The translations under genes were made by a program, and so were the position numbers. Source: Acidobacteriota bacterium (GTDB lineage: Bacteria; Acidobacteriota; Terriglobia; Acidiferrales; UBA7541). From it: a stretch of 64,000 nt of DNA. Positions within the stretch are counted from its first letter, which is position 1. Each line of letters begins with the position of its first letter. The notes beneath the pieces were generated by a model, which saw only the letters and a list, made by a program, of their open reading frames with translations, was not told where the DNA came from and ran no database searches. The stretch is from the NCBI GenBank assembly GCA_013289835.1, contig JABCZG010000001.1, forward strand, positions 248,001-312,000. Direction: 5' to 3'. Shown piece after piece: positions 17,363 through 25,084 of the stretch.

Positions 17363-17680
17363 ATGCCTGTGCGGTCTGGACGCCTTGAGAAACGGATTTC
17401 GGTAGCGATCCCGGTGCAGATCTCCAGCCCTTTGGACCCTGCCACGACGGAGAGGACTATTACGGAAAACGTCTGTTCGCTGGGCATTCGTATCTTTGCC
17501 CAGCACGCTAGAGACTTAAACGAGCGGCTCATGATCAGCTCGGTCGTGGGCGATCTTCGTACCCTGGCTCGGGTTGTTTACTGTGAACGGCTCCCCGACG
17601 GACGGTTTGGAGTCGGATTGCAGTTTCAGGGAATGGCTGTTAAATGGCCAAGTAGTTCTCTGGCCGGAGTTGCGGGTTGA
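17363..17680 (+). CDS. PilZ domain protein, variant motif
   Basis: 105 residues. RLEKR near residue 7 provides RxxxR, but the second motif reads NVCSLG where NxSxxG is usual (Ser replaced by Cys), so c-di-GMP binding may be altered. The remaining strands to RFGVGLQFQG match the other PilZ proteins of the window. Downstream of the GGDEF gene on the same strand, with a gap of about 125 bases. Confidence 0.78.
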   Translation: MPVRSGRLEKRISVAIPVQISSPLDPATTERTITENVCSLGIRIFAQHARDLNERLMISSVVGDLRTLARVVYCERLPDGRFGVGLQFQGMAVKWPSSSLAGVAG

Positions 17681-17993
17681 ATTGTGATTGCTCCGAGAAT
17701 CCGCCCGGAGATTGGCGCAAATCCATTGCTCTCCAATCTCTTAATCGTACTTTCCGTCTCAAACCTGATACAAAATATTACCTTACATTTACTTATTCTA
17801 TGTTATAATACGTTGTGAACGTTTTACGCCAACTCCGCCATTCCTCACTTTCGCACACCCTCTCTCTTTCCGTTCTCCCATCTCCTTTTTCCTCAGATTC
17901 TTACAAATGCCCCCTCTCGCAACTTCTTTCGTTTCACATCCTTACAAATGCCCGAGGGCGTATATCCCCGCACTCTCTCATCGAGGATCAAAA
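17681..17993. other. 313-base leader/intergenic region with direct repeats
   Basis: Contains the TATAAT promoter candidate and then a pyrimidine-rich leader in which CTTACAAATGCCC occurs twice (17900-17912 and 17941-17953), 41 bases apart. No gene is seen. The repeat could be a regulator site or a duplication trace. Confidence 0.55.
17783..17809 (+). promoter_or_regulatory. candidate promoter with TATAAT box
   Basis: A perfect TATAAT at 17804-17809 lies in the most AT-rich stretch of the area. The best upstream hexamer is TTACAT at 17783 (15-base spacer), which is weak. It would serve the frameshifted small gene that starts at 17994, leaving a leader of about 180 bases. Confidence 0.45.
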
Positions 17994-18410
17994 ATGAACC
18001 AAGAAAACGCTAACTCCAATTCCATCAACGTTTCATCTTTACCCCAGGCCGCTCACGACTCGCGCTGTCAGCATCACTTCGTCAACGGCACCCGCTGCCT
18101 CTTGTTCCAAATCCGGAATCCCTCTTCTGCCGCAACCATGCCCGCCTCCCCAAGCATGAGAACGCACCTGCCGATCTCTCCGCCACCCTTACCGCCGACC
18201 TCACCGAATTCAAATCCGCCATTCCCATCAACGACTTCCTCTCTCACCTCCTCAAGCTCGAAGCCGAAGACCGCATCCACCCCCGCCGCCGACATGGCCT
18301 ACACCTGCAACCTCCTCCTCCGTACCCTCCCAGCCGTCGAAGAAGAACTCCATCCCGAAGACGAAGTCTTCAAGGTAGACTTCGGCGATCTCCCCCGCCC
18401 CCCGCGTTGA
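17994..18410 (+). pseudogene. small Cys/His protein gene with two compensating frameshifts
   Basis: The start (MNQENANSNS..SRCQHHFVNGTRC) and end (ADMAYTCNLLLRTLPAVEEELHPEDE) are in one frame, but the middle in that frame is a Pro/Ser/Thr-rich run. Between about 18100 and 18285 another frame reads LVPNPESLFCRNHARLPK, then ADLSATLTADLTEFKS and INDFLSHLLKLEAEDRIHPRR, as expected for a small acidobacterial family with a C-x(n)-C..C-x2-H zinc motif near the N-terminus. One single-base indel near 18100 and an opposite one near 18285 would explain this. It may be a decaying gene, sequencing errors, or a gene still making a garbled protein. Confidence 0.7.
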
Positions 18411-18632
18411 CCCGCGGAGCGCAGATCATGTCCCGACCCACACACAAACGCCCCCGATCCCGCCCCACCAGCACCGCGCAGACGTCTGCGCCAACGCACG
18501 CACGGGCCGCGACGCCCGCAAAGCGTGCAGCACACTTAAAGTGGTTGAGATGATGCGACCGGCGGCTGGAACAGCTTCTGTTCCTTTGTGTTCCCGCGCT
18601 GAGAAGGCAGAGTCTGTAAGTGCTTGATTTAA

Positions 18633-18707
18633 TGGAGCGGCCTATCGGAATCGAACCGACACCTGAACCTTGGCAAGGTTCCGTACTACCACTATACTAA
18701 GGCCGCT
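18633..18707 (-). tRNA. tRNA-Gly(GCC)
   Basis: 75 nt on the minus strand with encoded CCA (18633-18635). Acceptor stem AGCGGCC/GGCCGCU, D arm UAGUAUAGUGGUAGUAC, anticodon stem GAACC/GGUUC with loop UUGCCAA (anticodon GCC), T arm GGUUCGAUUCC. All features fit a glycine tRNA. Confidence 0.97.
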
Positions 18708-18803
18708 CAACCACACTCTTTTTATAACATGCCAGCGACGGCAGCGACAAGCCTCGCTTGGCCGTGCCCTGCCAAACGGAAACAGGCCGCGTTCAATCGG
18801 TGG

Positions 18804-19031
18804 TCAGGAAACCTGGGTGATGCGCGCGGACTTCACCACCGGCGAACGGCGCTGCCGCTCGGCGAAGCGCGAAGCTTTTTCCTTGTCCGTGTAGACCCGC
18901 CCGAATTTTTCGCCGTCGGCGTAATAGACACTGACGAGATAATGGTGATGCTTGCGGCGGCGGTCCTTCGCAAAGGTACTTTTTCCTCGTCCCGCACCCT
19001 TCTTCGTCCCACTTTTTGTCACGTTGACCAT
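18804..19031 (-). CDS. small basic hypothetical protein
   Basis: 75 residues. A Lys/Arg-rich N-terminus (TKSGTKKGAGRGKSTF) leads into YLVSVYYADGEKFGRVYTDKEKASRFAERQRRSPVVKSARI, two strands and a helix that look like a compact folded unit. I recall similar short acidobacterial proteins but no function. The frame is open on the opposite strand too, yet this one has the more protein-like composition. Confidence 0.55.
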   Translation of the reverse strand: MVNVTKSGTKKGAGRGKSTFAKDRRRKHHHYLVSVYYADGEKFGRVYTDKEKASRFAERQRRSPVVKSARITQVS

Positions 19032-19436
19032 CCCTGTTTCTCAAGAGTAAGCATCGCACTATCTCAGGGAAGCAAGCGCCGCGCAAGTACCGGGGGAGAT
19101 AGTAACCCGCGTTCCATTACAGCAGAAAAGCGCGCCGGTTGGAATGGAAAAACGTGTCAGACTGCGGCAAGTGCTCCTTCCCCTGAGACGGATACTCTGT
19201 ATTTTTATTACTATTCAGATAGCGACCCGCGTTTCAAACTTTAGGGCTGGCGAACCGCGCTGATTTGTACCGCCCCCGTAGTCCGGCGCATCCAATACGT
19301 GATGGTTCCTTTGGGGGAGCGCCTGGGCCTGCGGGCCAATTTGTCACAAAACTCGTTGCCGCCCATGAAACATTTTCCGAGTTTCTGCGTCTTTACATGT
19401 GAGGAGAGGATAAGCTGAATGTGGCGGAGATTAACA
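19032..19436. other. 405-base intergenic stretch
   Basis: Lies between the divergent 18804-19031 and 19437-19703 genes. A minus-strand frame at 19241-19453 exists but lacks a ribosome-binding site and family resemblance. No repeat or RNA structure noted. Confidence 0.4.
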
Positions 19437-19703
19437 ATGATTACGAACTGCACGAAACAACCGCCCGTTGTGGAAGATCTGCGAAACCATTCGCAGGAAC
19501 AGATCGCTGAACTGCGTCAACTTCTCACTGTGGGTGCGCCTTCGCGGCCCGATCCGCGCCGGCCCGGTTTTTATGAAATAGAAGGACTTTCGAACACCTA
19601 TTATGTGTTCAAGTATCCGACAGGCACGAAAGTGCTGCTGCTCGGCGCCTGGGAACGTGATCCTGTCGCTGAAATGGTGGCGTGCGCCTGCCCGGCTGCG
19701 TAA
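19437..19703 (+). CDS. small hypothetical protein
   Basis: 88 residues from MITNCTKQPP; a longer frame from 19419 is possible. HSQEQIAELRQLLTVGAPSRPDPRRPGFYEIEG followed by YYVFKYPTGTKVLLLGAWERD looks like a helix plus beta-hairpins, a style seen in acidobacterial hypotheticals. A strong terminator follows at 19741. Confidence 0.62.
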   Translation: MITNCTKQPPVVEDLRNHSQEQIAELRQLLTVGAPSRPDPRRPGFYEIEGLSNTYYVFKYPTGTKVLLLGAWERDPVAEMVACACPAA

Positions 19704-19740
19704 TCCCTTTCTTGCTATAACTTGAGAAAACAGAGCGGAT

Positions 19741-19771
19741 AAGGCGTCCCAAGAGATTGGGACGCCTTTTT
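19741..19771 (+). terminator. rho-independent terminator
   Basis: AAGGCGTCCCA and TGGGACGCCTT form a perfect 11-bp stem around a short AGAGAT-type loop, ending in a run of five T. It ends the plus-strand gene 19437-19703 and abuts the stop codon of the convergent msrB. Confidence 0.9.
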
Positions 19772-20166
19772 CAGTCTTCGTCCAAATCCAACGATGCCGA
19801 GTTGATGCAGTACCGCAAGCCCGTGGGGCGGGGTCCGTCATCAAAGACGTGGCCGAGGTGGGCATCGCAACGGCTGCACTTCACTTCGGTTCGCTTCATC
19901 CCATGACTGGTGTCCGTTTCAGCGTCCACAGCCTCTTCGCTGGTGGGTGCATAGAAACTGGGCCAGCCGGACCCTGAGTGGTATTTTGTATCAGAACGAA
20001 ACAAGGGCTGGCCGCAGCAAACGCACTTGTAGGTTCCCGGGGTCTCGGTATCCTCGTACTCGCCGGTGAAGGGGGGCTCCGTGCCCTTTTGCCTGGTCAC
20101 AAAGTATTGATTCTCCGTGAGTTGTTTCTTCCAAGCAGCCGCATCCTTTTGTACTTTATCTTTCAT
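19771..20166 (-). CDS. msrB: peptide-methionine (R)-S-oxide reductase
   Basis: 131 residues from the ATG at 20166 after GGGAGA; a start at 20199 would add 11 residues. MsrB reduces methionine-R-sulfoxide in proteins. Visible: two zinc CxxC pairs (CVCCGQPLF and [16 protein letters not shown]), the substrate loop SGSGWPSFY and the catalytic Cys in [13 protein letters not shown]. No signal peptide, so cytoplasmic. Not fused to msrA. Confidence 0.96.
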   Translation of the reverse strand: MKDKVQKDAAAWKKQLTENQYFVTRQKGTEPPFTGEYEDTETPGTYKCVCCGQPLFRSDTKYHSGSGWPSFYAPTSEEAVDAETDTSHGMKRTEVKCSRCDAHLGHVFDDGPRPTGLRYCINSASLDLDED

Positions 20167-20322
20167 GACATCTCCCAAAGCTGATTCCCGAAGTGGCACA
20201 TCCCATGCAGTATCAGATTCAGCGCACCCGCTTGACGATGCAGCTGCGTTCGCGAATAGTAGTTATGGAGCAAGACCATCTCGAAAGTTATCACTCCAGA
20301 AGCCTCAACTACCGACTATCCG

Positions 20323-20652
20323 GTGAAGCGCAGCAGCCGCAGGGCTAAGATTGCCCGGCCGGTGCGCGTGCGGCCGTCGGACCCCAATGACGAGCACTTT
20401 GAGGATCTGCCGGTCAGCGTGAACGCGTCCAAAGAAGGCATCTTCTTCAGTACGCGACGGAAATCCTACTACAAAGGGATGCGGGTTTTTGTGACCTTCC
20501 CTTACAGCTCGCCGCATGATCCCATGAATTGCGAGTATGTGGCAGAGGTTGTGCGCGTGGAAGAGCTTCCTAATGGCAAGTCTGGCGTGGCCGTTCACTT
20601 CAAAATGAGCATGAACTTCAGCGGCGCAAAGTCTCCCGGCGCAGCCCACTGA
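20323..20652 (+). CDS. PilZ domain protein
   Basis: 109 residues, GTG start. RSSRR near residue 3 gives RxxxR and NASKEG near residue 32 gives NxSxxG, so c-di-GMP binding is likely; the barrel strands run to GVAVHFKM. Third intact PilZ single-domain protein in the window. Divergent from msrB. Confidence 0.8.
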   Translation: MKRSSRRAKIARPVRVRPSDPNDEHFEDLPVSVNASKEGIFFSTRRKSYYKGMRVFVTFPYSSPHDPMNCEYVAEVVRVEELPNGKSGVAVHFKMSMNFSGAKSPGAAH

Positions 20653-20749
20653 ACCCTTGGCAAGCACTCCCGAAAGACGATTCAACTGAGTATCTTGAAG
20701 GACAATCCATGATAGATTTTGGCTACATCACGTCCTGAGCCAATCCAAG

Positions 20750-21112
20750 TTAGCGGCGGAACGCGGAGTCGCCGCTTTTGGACACGTACTTTACGTCGCG
20801 CAGACTCATTTTGATGGAGAAGACGTGAATCTCGTTTTTGCCGGAGTGTAGTTCACACTTGACGAGGACTTGCTGGCCGCGATGCCCCGCCAGGACGCCG
20901 GGATTGCTTACCGCCCAAATCGCGTCATCGTCACCGATTAGCGTTTTTTCATCCTCGCTGACCTGACCGGAGATGGTTACAGCTTTGGGGGCAACTGCTT
21001 GAGGACTCGAATCCGTCGGTTTGGCCTCATTCGCTTTCGAAGAGTGCTGCGCCAAAGCCGCGGTTGGCATGACCGCCGCAACTACTAGAAGGACCAACGA
21101 CCACTTTTTCAT
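20750..21112 (-). CDS. exported hypothetical protein
   Basis: 120 residues from the ATG at 21112 after GGAGG. A clear signal peptide (MKKWSLVLLVVAAVMPTAALAQ) precedes a beta-rich domain (VTISGQVSEDEKTLIGDDDAIWAVSNPGVLAGHRGQQVLVKCEL..NEIHVFSIKM) of the size of small OB-like or DUF-type periplasmic proteins seen in acidobacteria. No catalytic motif. Divergent from the his operon and sharing its upstream region. Confidence 0.75.
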   Translation of the reverse strand: MKKWSLVLLVVAAVMPTAALAQHSSKANEAKPTDSSPQAVAPKAVTISGQVSEDEKTLIGDDDAIWAVSNPGVLAGHRGQQVLVKCELHSGKNEIHVFSIKMSLRDVKYVSKSGDSAFRR

Positions 21113-21182
21113 GGTGCCTCCTGCTTCCAAGTGGGATCCGCAATGACGCCATCATAGGACCGTGGAATCCAGGGTCAAACGG

Positions 21183-21212
21183 GAAATTTTGATGCGAAAT
21201 ATTCAAAATTTC
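21183..21212. promoter_or_regulatory. perfect 10-bp inverted repeat between divergent genes
   Basis: GAAATTTTGA and TCAAAATTTC are exact reverse complements separated by 10 bases, so their centres lie 20 bases (two helical turns) apart. This is the usual layout of a dimeric-regulator site. It lies 71 bases upstream of the exported-protein gene start and about 60-90 upstream of the his promoter candidate. Confidence 0.55.
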
Positions 21213-21273
21213 GCTGGCTCCCTTCCTGGCGTGCGGCTTCCAAATTCGGCTCGCCGAGACAGAAATCCTGTCA

Positions 21274-21302
21274 TTGACATGCGGGCGAATTTCCTCTAAG
21301 TT
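21274..21302 (+). promoter_or_regulatory. his operon promoter candidate
   Basis: A perfect TTGACA at 21274-21279 is followed after 17 bases by TAAGTT (21297-21302), a fair -10 box. Transcription would begin near 21309, only about five bases before the leader-peptide ATG, so the leader would be translated as a nearly leaderless mRNA; indeed no ribosome-binding site precedes that ATG. Confidence 0.6.
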
Positions 21303-21313
21303 CGAGCTTCGCA

Positions 21314-21394
21314 ATGAACGGTACACTTACAGTTCGGGCGCATCGCCACCATCATCATCACGGCCACGAGCCGCGCCTGCTGAGGTGTGCATAG
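21314..21394 (+). CDS. hisL: his operon leader peptide
   Basis: 26 codons ending in TAG. The peptide is [18 protein letters not shown] followed by EPRLLRCA, with seven histidines, five of them consecutive (codons 12-16). Ribosome stalling here when His-tRNA is scarce is the sensing step of his attenuation. The first gene downstream is hisI, and the competing RNA folds start six bases after the last His codon. Confidence 0.9.
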   Translation: MNGTLTVRAHRHHHHHGHEPRLLRCA

Positions 21395-21432
21395 CGATTC
21401 GCTAAACAAAGCACTCTTCAGCCCGCTGGCGC
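21373..21432 (+). promoter_or_regulatory. his antiterminator fold
   Basis: GCTGAGGTGTGC (21379-21390) pairs with GCACTCTTCAGC (21411-21422) at 11 of 12 positions, and GCGCC (21373-21377) pairs with GGCGC (21428-21432). Together these sequester the 5' arm of the terminator (21422-21429). A small TAGCG-ATT-CGCTA hairpin (21392-21404) nests inside. A ribosome reaching the stop codon at 21392 would cover the first arm and free the terminator; one stalled on the His codons would leave it available. Confidence 0.75.
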
Positions 21433-21454
21433 AGCAAGCCCCAGCGGGTTTTTT
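21422..21454 (+). terminator. his attenuator terminator
   Basis: CCCGCTGG and CCAGCGGG form a perfect 8-bp GC-rich stem with an 11-base loop, followed directly by six T (and four more after one G). It lies between the leader peptide and hisI. Confidence 0.92.
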
Positions 21455-21488
21455 GTTTTCAGATCGTTTGGTTTCGGGAGGTACAGAC

Positions 21489-21878
21489 GTGGAGATCGAT
21501 TTTCAGAAAAGCGGCGGGTTGGTGCCGGCGATCATTCAGGACGAGCGCAGTGGCGAGGTGCTGATGCTTGGCTTCATGAACGGCGACTCGCTGGCGGAGA
21601 CGCGACGACTTGGCGAAGTCGTGTTCTTCAGCCGTTCAAGGAATAAGCTCTGGAAGAAGGGTGAATCCAGCGGACACGTCTTGCGAGTTCGCGAAATCCG
21701 TGTGGACTGCGATGCGGATGCGCTGCTTGTGCGTGTTGAGCCAGTGGGGCCGGGCGTCTGCCATGAAGGCTATCGAAGCTGTTTTTTCCGCGCGCTTGGA
21801 GCCGACGGGGACGCAACGATCATCGCCGTGCGCACGTTCGAACCCGAGAAGATCTACGGGCAGGAGAAGGCGCGATGA
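21489..21878 (+). CDS. hisI: phosphoribosyl-AMP cyclohydrolase
   Basis: 129 residues from the GTG at 21489 after GGGAGGT. Opens the ring of PR-AMP, the third step of histidine synthesis. The zinc/metal motifs are [12 protein letters not shown] and [12 protein letters not shown]; the hydrophobic [11 protein letters not shown] and [18 protein letters not shown] blocks are typical. There is no HisE pyrophosphohydrolase extension, so that activity must come from elsewhere. It is the first gene of the operon, an uncommon place for hisI, and overlaps hisG by 4 bases. Confidence 0.95.
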   Translation: MEIDFQKSGGLVPAIIQDERSGEVLMLGFMNGDSLAETRRLGEVVFFSRSRNKLWKKGESSGHVLRVREIRVDCDADALLVRVEPVGPGVCHEGYRSCFFRALGADGDATIIAVRTFEPEKIYGQEKAR

Positions 21879-22747
21879 ACCGGTTGAAGCTGGGAATTCC
21901 AAAAGGCAGCCTGCAAGATGCGACGCTTGATCTCTTCGGGCGCGCAGGGTGGAAAATCACGTTGGGCTCGCGAAGTTACGTTCCGGCGATTGACGATGAC
22001 GAAATCGAATGTTTGCTGGTTCGCGCGCAGGAGATGGCGCGCTACGTTGAGTCCGGCGCGCTGGACGCGGGCATCACTGGGCATGATTGGGTCGTGGAGA
22101 CCGGCGCCGCGGTGGAGGAACTGTCCGAGCTCGTCTACGCCAAGCAGCGGCTGGCGCGGGTGCGTTGGGTGCTGGCCGTGCCGGAGGATTCGGCGATCCG
22201 CGATGCGCGCGGTCTAGAGGGCAAGGTCATCGCGACCGAAGTCGTTCGAATCACCGAGAGTTATCTTTCGAAACACGGAGTAAAGGCACGCGTGGAATTT
22301 TCGTGGGGAGCGACGGAAGTAAAAGTGCCGCAACTTGCCGACGCCATCGTGGAAGTCACGGAGACAGGTTCGTCGCTCCGCGCCAATCGGCTGCGCATCG
22401 TGGACACGGTGCTGGAATCCGCGACAGTGTTCATCATGAACCACGCGGCGGCGGCCGATTCCTGGAAACGCGAGAAGGCAGAGAACCTGATTCTTATGCT
22501 GCAAGGCGCAATTGCGGCCGCCAGCAAAGTGGGTCTTTTGCTTAACGTGCACCGGAACGATTTGGCGGCGGTGTTGAACGTTCTTCCCGCGCTCAAGAAG
22601 CCCACGATTTCGGCACTGAGCGATCCGGATTGGGTGGCGATCAATACCATTGTTGAAGAAGCGGTTGTGCGGCAGATTCTGCCAAAACTGAAAGCCGCCA
22701 AAGCGCAGGGGATTGTCGAGTATCCCCTGAATAAGATCGTGCTCTGA
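21875..22747 (+). CDS. hisG: ATP phosphoribosyltransferase, long form
   Basis: 290 residues, the long form that carries its own C-terminal regulatory domain and needs no HisZ. It catalyses the first, histidine-inhibited step. Visible: [22 protein letters not shown] at the start, [10 protein letters not shown] and the PRPP loop region [20 protein letters not shown]; the last about 75 residues ([28 protein letters not shown]..) are the ACT-like allosteric domain. Overlaps hisI by 4 bases and hisD by 1. Confidence 0.96.
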   Translation: MNRLKLGIPKGSLQDATLDLFGRAGWKITLGSRSYVPAIDDDEIECLLVRAQEMARYVESGALDAGITGHDWVVETGAAVEELSELVYAKQRLARVRWVLAVPEDSAIRDARGLEGKVIATEVVRITESYLSKHGVKARVEFSWGATEVKVPQLADAIVEVTETGSSLRANRLRIVDTVLESATVFIMNHAAAADSWKREKAENLILMLQGAIAAASKVGLLLNVHRNDLAAVLNVLPALKKPTISALSDPDWVAINTIVEEAVVRQILPKLKAAKAQGIVEYPLNKIVL

Positions 22748-24000
22748 TGCGCATCGTGAGACTCACACCGGCGGTCGAGAAAAAACTTCTTCGCGCGCGC
22801 CAAGAGCACGACGCCGAGGCTCAACGCGTCGCGGAGCAGATTATCAGCGACGTTCGCCGGCGTGGGGACACGGCGCTCTATGCATGGGCAAAGAAGTTAG
22901 ACGGCATGGATTTCCGGCGCGAAGGACCGTGGATCCCTGAGAGCGAAATTCGCGCTGCACGCAAGGAAGTGAGCGACAATTTTCTGCAAGCGGTGGAACA
23001 TGCCGCGTGCAACGTCCGCCGCGTAGCGGAGAAGCAACTGCCGAAACCGTGGGCCATCAAAGTCGAACGAGGAGTAGAAATCGGCCAAGTCGTGCGGCCG
23101 ATCAAATCCATTGGCTGCTACGTTCCAGGCGGGCAATTCTCTCTGCTTTCGACTTTGGTCATGACAGTTGTGCCGGCAAGGGTGGCCGGGGTGTCTCAGA
23201 TCCAGGTGGCGTGTCCGCGGCCGAACGTAGCGTTGCTTGCAGCAGCGAGCATCCTCGGCGTCACGCGCATCGCTCGAATCGGAGGCGCTCAAGCCGTTGC
23301 CGCATTTGCTTACGGCACAAAACGCGTGCCGCGCGTGGAGAAGATATTCGGACCAGGGAATCGTTTCGTCACCGCGGCCAAGCAGCTCGTTAGCAATGAC
23401 TGCGCGATCGATCTCCCGGCCGGGCCGACCGAAGCGATTGTCTTGGCAACAAATGGCAACTCTAGATGGATCGCCGCGGATTTGCTCGCGCAAGCCGAAC
23501 ACGCGACGGATGCAGGAAGTTTTTTTGTGACAACCTCAATGCGACTGGCACAACAAGTTCAAAGGGAAACGCTCCGGCAGCTGCAGCAATTGCCGCGAAG
23601 CAATCCCGCGCACCTTTCCATGAAGCGCGCGAGCGCGATCCTCGTGGCGCCGTCCCTCCGAGTAGCATGCGAATTTGTAAATCGATTTGCTCCGGAGCAT
23701 TTGAGTTTGCCGGACGATGGAGAGGCCCTCTTGAAAAAAATTCACGCTGCCGGCACGGTTTTCTTGGGTCCGTGGGCCGCGCAGCCGCTTGGCGATTACG
23801 CCAGCGGCAGCAATCACGTGTTGCCCACGAGCGGCTGGGCGCGCAGGCGCGGCGGGCTCTCAGCGGCTGATTTTGTGAAATGCATCAGCGTCCAATCCAT
23901 CGACCGCGCTGGCTTCGCAAAGCTGGCGAATGATGTGCAGACGCTGGCACGCGCCGAAGGGCTGTTGGCACACGCAAACGCCGTGGAGATACGCCGATGA
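22747..24000 (+). CDS. hisD: histidinol dehydrogenase
   Basis: 417 residues. Oxidises histidinol to histidine in the last two steps with NAD and zinc. Recognised by CYVPGGQFSLLSTLVMTVVPARVAGV, GAQAVAAFAYGT, KIFGPGNRFVTAAKQLV, PAGPTEAIVLA, AQAEHATDAGSF and NRFAPEHLSLPDD. Ser/Arg residues of the usual YVPGGxAxYPS block differ (here QFSLLS). The end GSNHVLPTSGWARRRGGLS is canonical. ATGA overlap with hisC. Confidence 0.96.
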   Translation: MRIVRLTPAVEKKLLRARQEHDAEAQRVAEQIISDVRRRGDTALYAWAKKLDGMDFRREGPWIPESEIRAARKEVSDNFLQAVEHAACNVRRVAEKQLPKPWAIKVERGVEIGQVVRPIKSIGCYVPGGQFSLLSTLVMTVVPARVAGVSQIQVACPRPNVALLAAASILGVTRIARIGGAQAVAAFAYGTKRVPRVEKIFGPGNRFVTAAKQLVSNDCAIDLPAGPTEAIVLATNGNSRWIAADLLAQAEHATDAGSFFVTTSMRLAQQVQRETLRQLQQLPRSNPAHLSMKRASAILVAPSLRVACEFVNRFAPEHLSLPDDGEALLKKIHAAGTVFLGPWAAQPLGDYASGSNHVLPTSGWARRRGGLSAADFVKCISVQSIDRAGFAKLANDVQTLARAEGLLAHANAVEIRR

Positions 24001-25061
24001 AAGTGCGATTACCCGTGCGCGAGGCCATTTTGCATCGCCGCACGTATGAAGCGCCTGCCGAAGGACGATCGGACAAGGTGCGCCTGGACTTCAATGAAAA
24101 CACCGCAGGTTGCTCGCCGGCAGTGCGGCGAGCGCTTGCCAAGCTTACGAGCAACCAACTGGCGATGTACCCCGAGTACCAAGCCCCAACGCAACGCCTG
24201 GCGCGCTATTTTCGCGTGCGTCCGGAGGAACTGCTGCTCGCCAACGGCGGAGACGACGCACTGCGCGTTTTCTTTGATACCTTCGTCGAGCCGGGCACCA
24301 GCATCTTGATCTGCGAGCCGACCTTTCCCATGTACCGCTACTACGCGGAGATTTACGGCGCCAGGATTGTGGTTTTGCGCTATGGCAGTCAGATGGAGTT
24401 TCCGCTCAAAGAGGTCGTCACGGCGTTGCGAAAGAAACCGCGAGTGGTCTTCATCGCGAATCCGAATAACCCCACTGGGACCTTGTTGCGCGAAAACGAG
24501 CTGCGGACAATCCTGCTGGCCGCTACGCACACGGCCGTTGTGATGGATGAAGCCTATGCGGAGTTCTCCGGCTTCTCCGCGGTGCCTTTGATTCGAAACT
24601 ATCCTCAATTATTCGTCACAAGAACGTTTTCGAAAGTGGCCGGGCTGGCGTCCCTGCGGCTCGGCGCAGTAATTGCCTGTGAGAAGTCGCTCGCAATGGT
24701 GCGCCGTGCCATGCCGCCCTTCCCTGTCAACCTCGCGGCCCTGGTGGCAGCAGAAGCGGCCGTCGCCGACCGCGCGACCATGCTGGGTTACGTGAAAGAA
24801 GTAAAGCGATTGCGCGTCTGGTTCGCTGCGGAACTGAGAAAATTAGGCGCTGAAACCTTTTCCAGCGCCGGAAATTTTCTTCTGGCAAATTTCGGGCCAG
24901 ACGGACCGGCGTTGTTTTACAAATTAGAGAAACAAGGGATTCTTCTGCGCGACCGAAGCAAAGACATTGGCCCGGGATTTGTCCGCATCACCATTGGTAC
25001 GCAGTCCGAAATGAAACTGGTGCTGAAAGCCATTCGAAAGGAATTGAGAGCGCCAGCCTAA
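23997..25061 (+). CDS. hisC: histidinol-phosphate aminotransferase
   Basis: 354 residues, a fold-type I PLP aminotransferase. LDFNENTAG at the start, NGGDDALRVFFDTF, ANPNNPTGTLL, DEAYAEFSG and the PLP-lysine block RTFSKVAGLASLRLGAVI are all present; the C-terminal Arg region is GFVRITIGT. Converts imidazole-acetol phosphate to histidinol phosphate. A 23-base gap follows before hisB, the only such gap inside the operon. Confidence 0.94.
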   Translation: MKVRLPVREAILHRRTYEAPAEGRSDKVRLDFNENTAGCSPAVRRALAKLTSNQLAMYPEYQAPTQRLARYFRVRPEELLLANGGDDALRVFFDTFVEPGTSILICEPTFPMYRYYAEIYGARIVVLRYGSQMEFPLKEVVTALRKKPRVVFIANPNNPTGTLLRENELRTILLAATHTAVVMDEAYAEFSGFSAVPLIRNYPQLFVTRTFSKVAGLASLRLGAVIACEKSLAMVRRAMPPFPVNLAALVAAEAAVADRATMLGYVKEVKRLRVWFAAELRKLGAETFSSAGNFLLANFGPDGPALFYKLEKQGILLRDRSKDIGPGFVRITIGTQSEMKLVLKAIRKELRAPA

Positions 25062-25084
25062 ACGCTAGCGCCCAATAATTTGCC

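Noticed and set aside
19241-19453. 70-codon minus-strand frame overlapping the 19437 start
   Set aside because: Starts inside the opposite gene without a ribosome-binding site and resembles no family.
21341-21367. His-rich run read as a metal-binding (nickel/zinc) peptide
   Set aside because: Its place directly before a terminator and the his genes, with matching alternative folds, is explained better by attenuation.
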